From Rhodanobacter sp. OK091 (GTDB taxonomy: Bacteria; Pseudomonadota; Gammaproteobacteria; Xanthomonadales; Rhodanobacteraceae): a stretch of DNA of 64,000 nt. This document shows, one piece after another, positions 1 to 8,913 of the stretch. The stretch covers positions 558,001 through 622,000 of the forward strand of contig NZ_FRCH01000001.1 in NCBI RefSeq assembly GCF_900142825.1, written 5' to 3'. Made by a program: the position numbers and the translations under genes. The notes below the pieces were generated by a model, which saw only the letters and a list, made by a program, of their open reading frames with translations, searched no databases and was not told the DNA's origin. Each line of letters opens with the position of its first letter. Position 1 is the stretch's first letter.

Positions 1-1371
1 CTCGCCCGGCAACTCCTCCCACTCCACGCCGGCCGCACGCAATGCGCGACGCAGCATTTCCTCGGTGCGGTCCCAGAACTCGTCCGAGCCGATGCGCTTG
101 TCCGGCCGCAGCGCCAGCTTGATCGCCAGATCAGTGAAGCCGAAGTCGGCATAGACCTTCATCGCCTGCAGATGGAATGCCGTGACTTCGCCTTCGACCT
201 GCTCCGGCGTGCAGAAAATATGGCCGTCATCCTGGGTGAACGCGCGCACGCGCATGATGCCGTGCAGCGCACCGGACGGTTCATTGCGGTGGCAGCCGCC
301 GAATTCACCGTAGCGTATAGGCAACTCGCGGTAGCTGTGCAAGCCGGTGTTGAACACCTGTACGTGGCCGGGGCAGTTCATCGGCTTCAGCGCGTAGGTA
401 TGCTTCTCAGACTCAGTGAAAAACATGTTCTCGGCGTAGTTGTCCCAATGCCCGGACTTCTTCCACAGCGACACGTCCAGCACCATCGGACAGCGCACTT
501 CCTGATAGCCGCTCTTGCGGTACACGCCGCGCATGTATTGCTCGACCTGTTGCCAGATCGCCCAGCCGTTCGGATGCCAGAACACCATGCCCGGGCTCTC
601 TTCCTGCTGATGGAACAGGTCGAGCTGCTTGCCGATCTTGCGATGGTCGCGCTTCTCGGCCTCTTCGAGCTGGTACAGGTAGGCCTTCAGATCCTTGTCG
701 TTGAGCCACGCCGTCCCGTAGATGCGGCTCAGCATGGCGTTGTTGGAATCGCCACGCCAATAGGCGCCCGCCACCTTCATCAGCTTGAACGCGCGCAGTT
801 TGCCGGTATTGGGCACATGCGGACCGCGGCACAGATCGGTGAACTCGCCCTGCGAATACAGTGACAGCGGCTCATCGGACGGAATCGACTCGATGATTTC
901 GGCCTTGTAGTTCTCGCCTATGCCGCGAAAGAACGCCACGGCGTCATCGCGCGATTTCACGCTGCGCGTCACCGGCAGTTGTTCGGCGACGATCTTCTCC
1001 ATCTCCGCCTCGATTTTCGGCAGGTCATCGGGCGTGAACGGCCGCTCGTAGGCGAAGTCGTAATAGAAACCGTTGTCGATCACCGGGCCGATCGTGACTT
1101 GCGCGCCGGGATACAAGCGCTGCACGGCCTGACCCATCAAGTGCGCCGTGGAGTGGCGCAGGATTTCCAGCGCCTCGGGGCTCTTGTCGGTAATGATCTG
1201 CAGGCTGGCGTCGTGCGCGATCGAAAACCCGGCATCGACCAGCTTGCCGTCGACCTTGCCGGCCAGGGTCGCCTTGGCCAGACCGGCGCCAATCGAGGCG
1301 GCCACGTCTTGCACGGTAACGGGATGATCGAACGGCCGCTTGCTGCCGTCGGGTAGCGTGATTTCAATCAT
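1..1371 (-). CDS. thrS: Threonyl-tRNA synthetase, 5' part (C-terminus outside window)
   Basis: This enzyme charges tRNA-Thr with threonine in the cytoplasm. The 457 codons visible start [10 protein letters not shown], matching the start of the TGS domain of E. coli ThrS. The editing-domain motif HSTAH is at about residue 73. The class II catalytic core has the zinc-ligand segment KPMNCPGH near residue 335 and motif 2 (GCHRNEPSG) near 352. The end of the catalytic core and the anticodon-binding domain lie beyond base 1. I prefer the ATG at 1371 because an AGAGA sits 9 nt upstream of it; an in-frame ATG at 1380 is immediately after that AGAGA. The gene has its own promoter and a structured leader. 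Confidence 0.97.
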   Translation of the reverse strand, partial: MIEITLPDGSKRPFDHPVTVQDVAASIGAGLAKATLAGKVDGKLVDAGFSIAHDASLQIITDKSPEALEILRHSTAHLMGQAVQRLYPGAQVTIGPVIDNGFYYDFAYERPFTPDDLPKIEAEMEKIVAEQLPVTRSVKSRDDAVAFFRGIGENYKAEIIESIPSDEPLSLYSQGEFTDLCRGPHVPNTGKLRAFKLMKVAGAYWRGDSNNAMLSRIYGTAWLNDKDLKAYLYQLEEAEKRDHRKIGKQLDLFHQQEESPGMVFWHPNGWAIWQQVEQYMRGVYRKSGYQEVRCPMVLDVSLWKKSGHWDNYAENMFFTESEKHTYALKPMNCPGHVQVFNTGLHSYRELPIRYGEFGGCHRNEPSGALHGIMRVRAFTQDDGHIFCTPEQVEGEVTAFHLQAMKVYADFGFTDLAIKLALRPDKRIGSDEFWDRTEEMLRRALRAAGVEWEELPGE

Positions 1372-1392
1372 GGGAACCATTCTCTGAAAAGC

Positions 1393-1412
1393 AAAAAAGG
1401 GCATCCGCCCTT
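1393..1412 (-). terminator. Intrinsic terminator/attenuator in the thrS leader
   Basis: On the minus strand a 6-bp stem AAGGGC/GCCCTT with a GGAT loop runs into six T residues. It ends about 20 nt before the thrS start and lies downstream of the thrS promoter, so it would stop thrS transcription unless bypassed. That position fits an attenuator; a role as terminator for an upstream transcript is also possible. Confidence 0.6.
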
Positions 1413-1440
1413 CTTCAAAAAAAACCAAGGCGTGGCGTGA

Positions 1441-1467
1441 TCAGCAGTGGAATACGGTAGTTGCCAT
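1441..1467 (-). CDS. Putative thrS leader peptide MATTVFHC
   Basis: A short ORF of eight codons (Met-Ala-Thr-Thr-Val-Phe-His-Cys, then TGA) lies between the thrS promoter and the terminator hairpin. Tandem Thr codons ACT ACC at positions 3 and 4 are what a ribosome-stalling attenuator for a threonyl-tRNA synthetase gene would use. Its Shine-Dalgarno is weak (GAG about 9 nt upstream). A strong GC hairpin lies just 5' of the ATG. The assignment rests on position and codon content only. Confidence 0.4.
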   Translation of the reverse strand: MATTVFHC

Positions 1468-1525
1468 GTCGCACGCTCGGCCGGCGCGGAGCGCGGGCCA
1501 CCTGGGTCTTGTGGATGATGTCGAA

Positions 1526-1554
1526 AAGCTAGTTTAGCCCAGATCGGCTGTCAA
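1526..1554 (-). promoter_or_regulatory. Sigma-70 promoter of thrS
   Basis: On the minus strand a perfect -35 TTGACA (1554-1549) is followed after 17 nt by TAGCTT (1531-1526) as a moderate -10. The predicted transcript starts near 1519, giving a leader of about 150 nt that holds the candidate leader peptide and the terminator. Confidence 0.6.
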
Positions 1555-1637
1555 TCCTCGCTGATGCAGCCGTGCGGGCAAGCCGTCAGCGAGATGAACC
1601 CCGCTGCGAAAAAAACCCTTGGCGAGGCATGACGACT

Positions 1638-2087
1638 TCAGAACGGCTTGGCAATCACCAGAAAGATCACCGCAAGCAGCAACAACACCGGCAGTTCATT
1701 AAGCCAACGCAAAGCCCGCGACGACGGCAACGTGCCGCCCGCGGCCTTGCGTTTGAGCAGACGACCGCACCAGACGAAATACGCGAGCAGTACGGCCACC
1801 AGGGTGAGCTTGGCGTCGATCCAGTGCATGCCCGCCGCCACGTTCGGCAGCGTTGCGGGAAACAGCCGCCAGCCTTGCCACAGGGTCAGCCCGAATAAGA
1901 ATGCGAGGCCGAACATGTTATGGCCGAACTTGTACAACCGCCGTCCCATCAACTGCAGCCGCGCCTGCACCGCAGGCTCGTTCGCTGTCTCGGCCAGATT
2001 CACCAGGATCCGCGGCAGATAGAACACCGTGGCCATCCAGGCGATGACGAACAGCAGATGCAAGGATTTGATCAGTAGATAAGTCAT
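1638..2087 (-). CDS. HemJ/CopD-like small integral membrane protein
   Basis: The 149-residue product has four hydrophobic segments. Its overall pattern resembles the HemJ (protoporphyrinogen IX oxidase) / CopD-like family: an N-terminal IKSLHLLFVIAWMA segment, DAKLTLV in the middle and a C-terminal LNELPVLLLL...VIAKPF. The first-helix His and the AKL lysine of HemJ proteins are kept. The later His residues I recall around VYH, HAK and YHH of HemJ appear as Asn, Asp and Phe here, so oxidase activity is doubtful. I start at the ATG at 2087 because the upstream in-frame extension is basic and unlike the family. Its neighbours glnD and thrS do not suggest a role. Confidence 0.7.
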   Translation of the reverse strand: MTYLLIKSLHLLFVIAWMATVFYLPRILVNLAETANEPAVQARLQLMGRRLYKFGHNMFGLAFLFGLTLWQGWRLFPATLPNVAAGMHWIDAKLTLVAVLLAYFVWCGRLLKRKAAGGTLPSSRALRWLNELPVLLLLAVIFLVIAKPF

Positions 2088-2166
2088 GGCGAAGACACGC
2101 GGCCGCTGCGGCACGCAGCGGCGCGATGATAACGCGCACCCGGCAGATCGCGGCAACGCCGTGGCG

Positions 2167-4833
2167 TCAGTCCTTCACAACACCCATCCGTTCCAGCAGC
2201 GCCCCAAGCAGACGCTCCTGTAGCGCCGCATCGAGCGGTGCATTGTGGCGATCGGTCAGCTGGAAGAAATCCTCCACGCGTTCGCCGAACGTCGCGATGC
2301 GCGCGTCATGCACACGCACTCCGGCGTGCAACATGATCTGCGCCACCGCGGCCAGCAGGCCGGGGCGATCCGTACCGACCAGCGCCAGCTGGGTACGATC
2401 GCCGGCAGCGTGGAAGCTGATCTTCGGCGTCATCTGGAAATGCTTCTGATGACGCGACATGCCGCGTTTGCTCGGCTGCACACCGGCGGACTGCGTCAGC
2501 GCACGTTGCAGTCTCTGCTGTAGCTCTTCCGCGCGCGCCGTGCTCACCGGCTGCTGGCTGTCGGCGTCCAGCAGCAGGAACGTATCGAAAGCCATGCCGG
2601 TCGGCGAACTGAGAATGCGCGCTTCCATCACCGAAAAGCGCAAACGATCCAGCACCGCCGTGACGGTGGCGAACAGGCCATCCCGATCAGGCGTGTAGAC
2701 AAACAGCTCGGTACTGCCGCGCACCGACAATGGATGCACCACAACCAAGGGCACCGCACCGTTCGCACGCAGGATCGCACTGGTCTGCCACGCGATCTGC
2801 TCGGGCCGGTGGCGCAGGAAACTGAGCTGCGGGAACTCGGCCCAGAGCCGCACCACATCGGCCTCGGCGTAGCCTTCGTTCATCAGCAACGCCAGCGCAT
2901 ATTCGGAGCACTCATGCACGCGCACGCCGATATCGCGCGGCAGCTCCACGTCGCTGCGCAAGGCGTAGCGGGTAGCGACGCACAAGTCGGACAGCAGCCG
3001 GTCCTTCCAGCCATTCCACAGCCGCGGACTGGTACCGATGATGTCGGCGATGGTCAGCAGGTACAGCTGGCCGAGGCGCTCGCGCTCGCCGACCACTTCG
3101 GCGAACCGATGCACCACATCCGGGTCAGTGATGTCCTGGCGCTGCGCAGTGGTGCTCATCAGCAGGTGCCAGCGCACCAGCCAGGCGACCCGCTCGACGT
3201 CGCCCGGCGGCAGACCCAGCCGCGTGCAGAATACCCGCGCATCCTGCTCGCCCAGCACCGAATGATCGCCACCACGCCCCTTCGCGATGTCATGGAACAG
3301 CGCCGCCAACAGCAGTACCTCGGGCTTGGGCAGGCTGGCCCAGATTTCGCAGCCCAGCGGAAATTCACGCTGCGCCGCAGGATCGGCGAAGCGCGCCATG
3401 TTGCGCAGTACGCGCAAGGTGTGTTCGTCGACCGTGTAGACATGGAACAGGTCGTATTGCATGCGCCCGAACACCTTGCCGAACGCAGGCAGGATCGCTG
3501 CCAGCAGGCCGTGCCGGTTCATTCGCCACAAAGCCTCGACCGCGGGCGCCCCGCGGCGCAGCAGTTGCAGGAAGGCCGCCAGCACATCGTCGTCATCCGC
3601 CAGCGCGTCGACGTGCACGGCGGTGGCCTGATGGATGCGCCTCATCGTCTCGGCGCTGAACCCGACCACGCCTGGTTGATCCAGCCGCGTGATGAAGATC
3701 TCCACCAGCGCGGCCGGTCGCCGCATGAACAACTGCGGATCGCGTGCCGCCAGGCGCGAGCCGTAGCGCAGGAACTCGGCCCCGACCGGCTGGGCCTCGC
3801 CCGGCGGCTCCAGCATTTCCACGAAGCGCTCGGCCACCTGCACGCCGAGCCGCTCGACCTGGCTGGCCGCGCGGTAATAGCCCTGCATGAACTGCTCGAC
3901 GCCCAGGTTTTTCTCGTGCTCGTCCTCGAAACCCAAGCGGGCGGCCAGCGCACGCTGGTAGTCGAACAGCAGCCGCTCTTCGGGCCGGCCGGCCTCCAGA
4001 TGCAGCGCATAGCGATAACGCCGCAAGGTGGCTTCGGACTGCTCCAGCGCGGCCAGTTCGGCCGGATCGAGCAGGCCCTCGGCCACCATGCCGGGCAGAT
4101 CGTCCACATGCGCCAGGCGCCGCGCCATCCAGCGCAGCGAATCGAGCGTGCGCAAGCCGCCGGGACCGTCTTTGAGGTTGGGTTCGAGGTTATAAGCCGT
4201 GTCGTCGTAACGGGCGTGCCGGGCATCGCGTTCGGCCAGCCGCGCAGCCAGGTATTCCTGCGGCGGCCATAACTCGGGATCGTCCACGATGGCACGCAGA
4301 CGGGCGTCGAACGCCGGATCCCCCGCCAGCCGCCGCGCATCCAGCAAGCTGGTGAACACGCTGGCATCCCGCGCCGCCAGCGCCCGGCATTGCGCCGGAT
4401 CGCGCACGGCATGGCCGACCTTCAGGCCGATGTCCCACAAGGTGGCGAAGAACTGTTCCAGCGCACGCAACCGTGTCGGCTCGGGAGCCTTCACCAGCGC
4501 CAGCAAGTCCACATCGGAATACGGAAACAACAGGCCGCGACCAAAGCCGCCGACGGCGAACAGCGTCGTCTCGGCGACTTCGCCGAGACAGGCCGTCCAT
4601 ACATGCGCGACCACCCGCTCGACCGACTCGCCACGTCGCCGCGCCAGCGCACTGGCATCGACGCCATCGCGAAATGCGGTGGCCAGCGCGCGGTCGACAT
4701 CGCCCAGCAATTGCCGCAAGGCGCGGCGCGCTTCGGTGGAAACGCCGGAACGCGGCACTGCCACGGGCAGGCGCGGTAGGGACGGCAAGGCAACGGAAGC
4801 CGGTGTCGGCACCATGGTCAGGCGGGACTCCAT
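2167..4833 (-). CDS. glnD: Bifunctional PII uridylyltransferase/uridylyl-removing enzyme
   Basis: GlnD senses glutamine and adds or removes UMP on PII (GlnB/GlnK), controlling glutamine synthetase and nitrogen gene expression. The roughly 890-residue product matches the family length. It has a nucleotidyltransferase motif GGFGRGLLFPYSDVDLL near residue 100, an HD-domain motif LLAALFHDIAKG in the middle and two C-terminal ACT domains (FATVTAVLDRL and LLAAVAQIMLHAGV). It lies just downstream of map, as in E. coli, but dapD, which follows glnD there, is absent. In-frame starts at TTG 4860, ATG 4833 and ATG 4815 are all possible; none has a strong ribosome-binding site. Confidence 0.96.
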   Translation of the reverse strand: MESRLTMVPTPASVALPSLPRLPVAVPRSGVSTEARRALRQLLGDVDRALATAFRDGVDASALARRRGESVERVVAHVWTACLGEVAETTLFAVGGFGRGLLFPYSDVDLLALVKAPEPTRLRALEQFFATLWDIGLKVGHAVRDPAQCRALAARDASVFTSLLDARRLAGDPAFDARLRAIVDDPELWPPQEYLAARLAERDARHARYDDTAYNLEPNLKDGPGGLRTLDSLRWMARRLAHVDDLPGMVAEGLLDPAELAALEQSEATLRRYRYALHLEAGRPEERLLFDYQRALAARLGFEDEHEKNLGVEQFMQGYYRAASQVERLGVQVAERFVEMLEPPGEAQPVGAEFLRYGSRLAARDPQLFMRRPAALVEIFITRLDQPGVVGFSAETMRRIHQATAVHVDALADDDDVLAAFLQLLRRGAPAVEALWRMNRHGLLAAILPAFGKVFGRMQYDLFHVYTVDEHTLRVLRNMARFADPAAQREFPLGCEIWASLPKPEVLLLAALFHDIAKGRGGDHSVLGEQDARVFCTRLGLPPGDVERVAWLVRWHLLMSTTAQRQDITDPDVVHRFAEVVGERERLGQLYLLTIADIIGTSPRLWNGWKDRLLSDLCVATRYALRSDVELPRDIGVRVHECSEYALALLMNEGYAEADVVRLWAEFPQLSFLRHRPEQIAWQTSAILRANGAVPLVVVHPLSVRGSTELFVYTPDRDGLFATVTAVLDRLRFSVMEARILSSPTGMAFDTFLLLDADSQQPVSTARAEELQQRLQRALTQSAGVQPSKRGMSRHQKHFQMTPKISFHAAGDRTQLALVGTDRPGLLAAVAQIMLHAGVRVHDARIATFGERVEDFFQLTDRHNAPLDAALQERLLGALLERMGVVKD

Positions 4834-4890
4834 AAACGCCCGATGGCTTGCCGGGAGCAACGATTCCGCATCGCGCTTATCGCTGCGCTA

Positions 4891-5655
4891 TCAGGCATCC
4901 GGCCAGGCCGTGAGGATCTCGTAGCCGTCGTCGGTCACCGCGATGGTGTGCTCCCACTGTGCCGATAGCGAATGATCCTTGGTCACCACGGTCCAGCCGT
5001 CGGGCAATTGCTTGGTCTGCGGCTTGCCGGCATTGATCATCGGCTCGATGGTGAAAGTCATGCCCTTTTTCAGCTCCACGCCGGTACCGGGCTTGCCGTA
5101 GTGCAGCACCTGCGGTTCGTCGTGATAGACCTTGCCGATGCCATGGCCGCAGTACTCGCGTACAACGCTGAAACCGGCCGCTTCGGCATGCTGCTGGATG
5201 GCATGGCCGACATCGCCCAAGGTGGCGCCGGGGCGAACTGCCTGGATGCCGCGCATCATTGCCTCGAACGTGGTGTCGACCAGCCGCTTGGCCAGCACCG
5301 ACGGGGTACCGGCGATGTACATGCGACTGGTGTCGCCGTGCCAGCCATCTTTGATCACGGTGACGTCGAGATTGACGATGTCACCGTCCTTCAGCACCTT
5401 GCCCTCGTTCGGAATGCCATGGCAAATCACATGGTTGACCGAGGTGCACAGCGTTTTGGGGAACCCGTGGTAGCCCACGTTGGCCGGGATCGCCTTCTGC
5501 ACATTGACGATATGCTCATAGGCGCGCCGGTCCAGCTCTTCGGTGGTGACGCCAGGCTTGACGTACTCCTTGAGCATAGCCAGCACCTCGGCCGCCAGCT
5601 TGCCGGCAACACGCATGCCTTCGAGGTCTTCGGGGGATTTCAGGGTAATGGCCAT
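4891..5655 (-). CDS. map: Type I methionine aminopeptidase
   Basis: This protein of 254 residues removes the initiator methionine from new proteins and needs two divalent metal ions. It starts MAITLKSPEDLEGMRVAGK. The metal and substrate residues are visible in VGYHGFPKTLC (His), NLDVTVIKDGWHGDTSRM (two Asp), GHGIG (His), FTIEPM (Glu) and QWEHTI (Glu). The reading frame is open far upstream, but homology fixes the start at ATG 5655. It is divergent from rpsB, the same arrangement as in E. coli, and is probably co-transcribed with glnD. Confidence 0.97.
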   Translation of the reverse strand: MAITLKSPEDLEGMRVAGKLAAEVLAMLKEYVKPGVTTEELDRRAYEHIVNVQKAIPANVGYHGFPKTLCTSVNHVICHGIPNEGKVLKDGDIVNLDVTVIKDGWHGDTSRMYIAGTPSVLAKRLVDTTFEAMMRGIQAVRPGATLGDVGHAIQQHAEAAGFSVVREYCGHGIGKVYHDEPQVLHYGKPGTGVELKKGMTFTIEPMINAGKPQTKQLPDGWTVVTKDHSLSAQWEHTIAVTDDGYEILTAWPDA

Positions 5656-5715
5656 GGATTCCACTTCAATATGGCGGCAGAAGCCCGGCGGTTCAACGCA
5701 GAATCCGCCGGCAAC

Positions 5716-5745
5716 TTGCCGCGCAGCCGGCGTACCGGCTATAAT
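5716..5745 (+). promoter_or_regulatory. Sigma-70 promoter of rpsB-tsf
   Basis: A perfect -10 TATAAT lies at 5740-5745, with TTGCCG at 5716-5721 as -35 and an 18-nt spacer. It points toward rpsB and predicts a leader of about 230 nt. Confidence 0.7.
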
Positions 5746-5982
5746 TTCGGAGTTTTGCTGATCTGACGTATCCGTATTTGACGGACGGCCAGCGCAAAGC
5801 GAACCGGGATTGTAACCCTCAGCGGTACAACACCCAAACCAACGCCACACACGTATCGGCACCGCCTTCGGGGTGCTGCGGCACGCCCGCCAAGAAAATC
5901 GGGCAAGTCGCGGTCGAAGCCGGGGATGCGTGGAGGTCCCAACCCCCAGGCCTTTCAAAGGCCCATGCAAGGAGTTACACCC
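5746..5982 (+). promoter_or_regulatory. rpsB mRNA leader, possible S2 autoregulatory region
   Basis: These 237 bases hold no convincing gene. They are the long untranslated leader of rpsB. Just before the Shine-Dalgarno GGAG (5971-5974) is the hairpin GGCCTTTCAAAGGCC (5949-5963). In gammaproteobacteria protein S2 is known to repress its own operon through the rpsB leader; applying that here is inference from length and position. The map promoter must also lie in this interval or just left of it. Confidence 0.45.
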
Positions 5983-6870
5983 ATGGCACAAGTCACCATG
6001 CGTCAGATGCTCGAAGCCGGCGTCCATTTCGGTCACCAGACCCGTTACTGGAACCCCAAGATGGCCCCGTACATCTTCGGTGCGCGCGGCAAGATCCACA
6101 TCATCAATCTCGAAAAGACCCTGCCGCTGTTCACCGACGCGATGAATTTCCTGTCGGCGTTGGCGCAGAAGCGCGGTACCGTGCTGTTCGTCGGCACCAA
6201 GCGTTCGGCCCGCGAACCGTTGGCCGAAGAGGCCGCACGCGCCGGCATGCCGTTCGTCACCTCGCGCTGGCTCGGCGGCATGCTGACCAACTTCCGCACC
6301 GTCAAGCAGTCCGTGTCGCGCCTGAAGGAGCTGGAAGCGGCCGAGACCGACGGCAGCTTCGAGAAGCTGGTCAAGCACGAAGTGCTGGCCCGTCGCCGTG
6401 AGCGCGACAAGCTGCAGGCCTCGCTGGGCGGCATCAAGGAAATGAACCGTCTGCCTGATGCGTTGTTCGTGATCGACATCGGCCACGAAGACATCGCCGT
6501 GCAGGAAGCCAAGAAGCTCGGCATCCCGGTGATCGCCGTGGTCGACACCAACTACAACCCGGAGCTGGTCGACTACGCCATCCCGGGCAATGACGACGCG
6601 ATCCGCGCGATCCAGCTGTACGCCCGTGCCGCCGCCGACTCGATCCTCGAAGGCAAGGCCGCCGCGCCGGCTGCCGCCCAGGGTGACGCGAACGACTTCG
6701 TCGAACTGGACGAGGAAGGCAACCCGGTCGCCAAGATCGATCGCAAGCCGGCTCCGCGCCGCGACGCTGCGCCGCGCAAGAGCGCTCCGCGCCGCGAAGG
6801 CAGCCGTGATGGTGGCCGCGGTGATGGTGGCCGTGGCCCGCGCAACGACGGCGCACCCGCCGCCAAGTAA
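5983..6870 (+). CDS. rpsB: 30S ribosomal protein S2
   Basis: S2 is a late-assembling protein of the small subunit and binds S1. The product starts [20 protein letters not shown], and GGAG sits 8 nt upstream of the ATG, so the longer open frame upstream is rejected. At 295 residues it is about 50 longer than E. coli S2 (241). The excess is a C-terminal tail from about residue 250, rich in Arg, Pro, Ala and Gly, with [11 protein letters not shown]-type repeats. tsf follows in the same operon. Confidence 0.98.
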   Translation: MAQVTMRQMLEAGVHFGHQTRYWNPKMAPYIFGARGKIHIINLEKTLPLFTDAMNFLSALAQKRGTVLFVGTKRSAREPLAEEAARAGMPFVTSRWLGGMLTNFRTVKQSVSRLKELEAAETDGSFEKLVKHEVLARRRERDKLQASLGGIKEMNRLPDALFVIDIGHEDIAVQEAKKLGIPVIAVVDTNYNPELVDYAIPGNDDAIRAIQLYARAAADSILEGKAAAPAAAQGDANDFVELDEEGNPVAKIDRKPAPRRDAAPRKSAPRREGSRDGGRGDGGRGPRNDGAPAAK

Positions 6871-6968
6871 GCGCAACGACGGCGCTCACCCGCCGCCGCA
6901 TCCGCAAGCGATAACCGCGTGGCGGCGCCCGTGCGCCGCCACGCAACCAAAGCATTAGAGGACTACCG

Positions 6969-7850
6969 ATGAGCAATATTTCCGCCCAACTGGTCAAGGA
7001 ACTGCGTGAGCGGTCCGGCGCCGGCATGATGGAATGCAAGAAGGCGCTGGTCGAGAACAACGGCGAGATCGACGCTGCGATGGAATGGCTGCGCAAATCC
7101 GGCCTGGCCAAGGCTGACAAGAAGGCCAGCCGCATCGCCGCCGAAGGCCGCATCGTTGCCGCGCAGACCGTCGGCAAGGCCGTGCTGGTCGAGATCAACT
7201 GCGAGACCGATTTCGTCGGCAAAGATGCCAGCTTCCTGAAGTTCAGCGACACCGTCGCCGACGTCGCGCTGAACTCCGGCGCGACCGACATCGACGCGCT
7301 GAAGGCTGCCGCCTACCCGGGCGCCAACAGCGTCGAGGAAGCTGCCAAGACCCTGATCGCCACCATCGGCGAGAAGATCGACGTGCGCCGCATGGCCGTC
7401 GTCCAGACTGACGGCGTGATCGGCAGCTATATCCACGGCGGCCGCATCGGCGTGCTGGTGGCGCTCAAGGGCGGCTCCGAGGATCTGGCCAAGGGCATCG
7501 CGATGCATGTCGCCGCGATGAACCCGGCGCATATCCGCGCCGAAGACGTACCGGCCGAATTCCTGGCCAAGGAAAAAGAGATCGCGCTGAGCCTGATGTC
7601 CGACAAGGAAAAGGCCAAGCCGGCCGATATCCTGGAGAAGATCGTCGCCGGCAAGATCCACAAGATCGTGTCCGAAGTCACCCTGCTCGGCCAGCCGTAC
7701 GTGCTCGACACCAACATGACGGTGGCCGACGCACTGAAGAAGGAAGGCGCCGACGTCGTGTCGGTGGCTCGTCTGGCGGTCGGCGAAGGCATCGAGAAGG
7801 TGGAAGAGGATTTCGCCGCCGAAGTGATGAAGCAGGCTGGCCTGGCGTAA
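6969..7850 (+). CDS. tsf: Translation elongation factor Ts
   Basis: EF-Ts is the nucleotide exchange factor that releases GDP from EF-Tu. The 293-residue product has the N-terminal UBA-like domain with [16 protein letters not shown] and the core motif [16 protein letters not shown] precedes the ATG by 6 nt. It is the second gene of the rpsB operon and ends just before a run of three terminator-like hairpins. Confidence 0.98.
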   Translation: MSNISAQLVKELRERSGAGMMECKKALVENNGEIDAAMEWLRKSGLAKADKKASRIAAEGRIVAAQTVGKAVLVEINCETDFVGKDASFLKFSDTVADVALNSGATDIDALKAAAYPGANSVEEAAKTLIATIGEKIDVRRMAVVQTDGVIGSYIHGGRIGVLVALKGGSEDLAKGIAMHVAAMNPAHIRAEDVPAEFLAKEKEIALSLMSDKEKAKPADILEKIVAGKIHKIVSEVTLLGQPYVLDTNMTVADALKKEGADVVSVARLAVGEGIEKVEEDFAAEVMKQAGLA

Positions 7851-7853
7851 TAG

Positions 7854-7957
7854 TCATCCCTGACGGAAGACCGGCCATCCTTGGCCGGACTGTTTAGAAA
7901 GAGCTATCCCTGACTGAAAGACCGGCCATCCTTTAGGTCGGTCTTTTCAGAAAGAGC
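7854..7957 (+). repeat. Two tandem copies of a ~52-bp hairpin unit (tandem terminators)
   Basis: Unit 1 (7854-7904) and unit 2 (7905-7957) begin with (c)atccctgac and end with agaaagagc and are clearly similar throughout. Each contains a GACCGGCCATCC hairpin. In unit 2 the stem AAAGACCGGCC/GGTCGGTCTTT has 11 pairs with one G-U and is followed by T residues, an intrinsic terminator. Unit 1 folds as CCGGCC/GGCCGG. They lie directly after the tsf stop codon. Confidence 0.7.
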
Positions 7958-7967
7958 AGTGCTTCCG

Positions 7968-7999
7968 AAAAAAAAGCCGCGGGAAACCGCGGCTTTTTT
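7968..7999 (+). terminator. Strong intrinsic terminator after tsf
   Basis: The stem GCCGCGG/CCGCGGC closes a GAAA tetraloop. It is preceded by eight A and followed by six T, so it can act in both directions. It isolates the rpsB-tsf unit from pyrH. Confidence 0.85.
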
Positions 8000-8079
8000 G
8001 TGGCCGTCTGGCAGAGATCCAGTGTGAACAAAATTTCCACCGATGGCACGAATGACTCCCTGCCGCTTGCGGTAGACAG

Positions 8080-8085
8080 TACAAT
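8080..8085 (+). promoter_or_regulatory. Candidate -10 box for pyrH
   Basis: TACAAT lies 35 nt before the pyrH start and downstream of the strong terminator, so pyrH needs a promoter in this interval. No good -35 is found at 16-18 nt spacing, so the call is weak. Confidence 0.3.
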
Positions 8086-8119
8086 GCGCCTGTTTTGCCC
8101 CACACAATCCGGAGAACCC

Positions 8120-8842
8120 ATGAGCGACCAGCCCAAGTACCATCGCATCCTGCTCAAGCTCTCCGGTGAGGCACTCATGGGCGACGCCGACTACGGTATC
8201 GACCCGAAAGTGATCGGCCGGCTCGCCGACGAGATCATCGAGGTGCAGCGTACCGGCGTGCAGATTGGCATCGTGATCGGCGGCGGCAATATCTTCCGGG
8301 GCGCCGGCCTGGCCGCTGCCGGCATGGATCGGGTCACCGGCGACCACATGGGCATGCTGGCCACCGTAATGAACGCGTTGGCGATGCAGGATGCCATCGA
8401 GAAGCGCGGCGGCTTTGCACGCGTGACCAGTGCCATCCAGATCCATGACGTGGCCGAGGATTACATCCGCCGCCGTGCGATCCGCCATATCGAGAAGGGC
8501 CGCATCGTGCTGTTTGCCGCCGGTACCGGCAACCCGTTCTTCACCACCGATTCGGCTGCCGCGCTGCGCGCGGTGGAAATCGGCGCCGACCTGCTGCTGA
8601 AGGCGACCAAGGTCGATGGCGTGTACACCGCCGACCCGGCCAAGAATCATGACGCCACCCGCTACGACCGGCTCGGCTATGACGACGTGATCGAGCGCAA
8701 GCTGGCCGTGATGGACACGGCCGCGATCGCGTTGTGCCGCGATCACCAGATGCCGCTGCGCATCTATGACATGACCGTACCGGGCAATCTGATGCGGATC
8801 ATGCAAGGTGAGCCGATCGGCACCATGGTCGATGGCGGCTGA
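8120..8842 (+). CDS. pyrH: UMP kinase
   Basis: PyrH phosphorylates UMP to UDP in pyrimidine nucleotide synthesis. The 240-residue product is close to E. coli PyrH (241). It has the amino-acid-kinase fold motifs [10 protein letters not shown] at the N-terminus, [10 protein letters not shown] near residue 55, [17 protein letters not shown] near 135 and the ATP-site segment [10 protein letters not shown] near 165. GGAG precedes the ATG by 5 nt. An upstream in-frame extension is ignored because the family starts at [16 protein letters not shown]-like sequence. Confidence 0.97.
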   Translation: MSDQPKYHRILLKLSGEALMGDADYGIDPKVIGRLADEIIEVQRTGVQIGIVIGGGNIFRGAGLAAAGMDRVTGDHMGMLATVMNALAMQDAIEKRGGFARVTSAIQIHDVAEDYIRRRAIRHIEKGRIVLFAAGTGNPFFTTDSAAALRAVEIGADLLLKATKVDGVYTADPAKNHDATRYDRLGYDDVIERKLAVMDTAAIALCRDHQMPLRIYDMTVPGNLMRIMQGEPIGTMVDGG

Positions 8843-8873
8843 ACCGGGACGCGCCAGGATGGGACTTTGCCAC

Positions 8874-8882
8874 TGCTATAAT
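8874..8882 (+). promoter_or_regulatory. Extended -10 promoter of frr
   Basis: TGCTATAAT matches the extended -10 consensus (TGn then TATAAT) exactly. It starts 40 nt before the frr start codon, between pyrH and frr. No recognisable -35 is needed for this promoter type. Confidence 0.55.
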
Positions 8883-8913
8883 CGAACGTTGCAGATTTAC
8901 CGGGAAACGCCAC

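Noticed and set aside
2734-4272. 512-codon plus-strand frame opposite glnD
   Set aside because: It lies entirely within glnD and its translation is rich in His, Gln and Arg without family features, as expected for an antisense shadow.
5926-5982. N-terminal extension of S2 by the upstream in-frame ATG
   Set aside because: The S2 family starts at MAxVxMRxML, and a GGAG correctly spaced from ATG 5983 sets the start. The extension is leader RNA.
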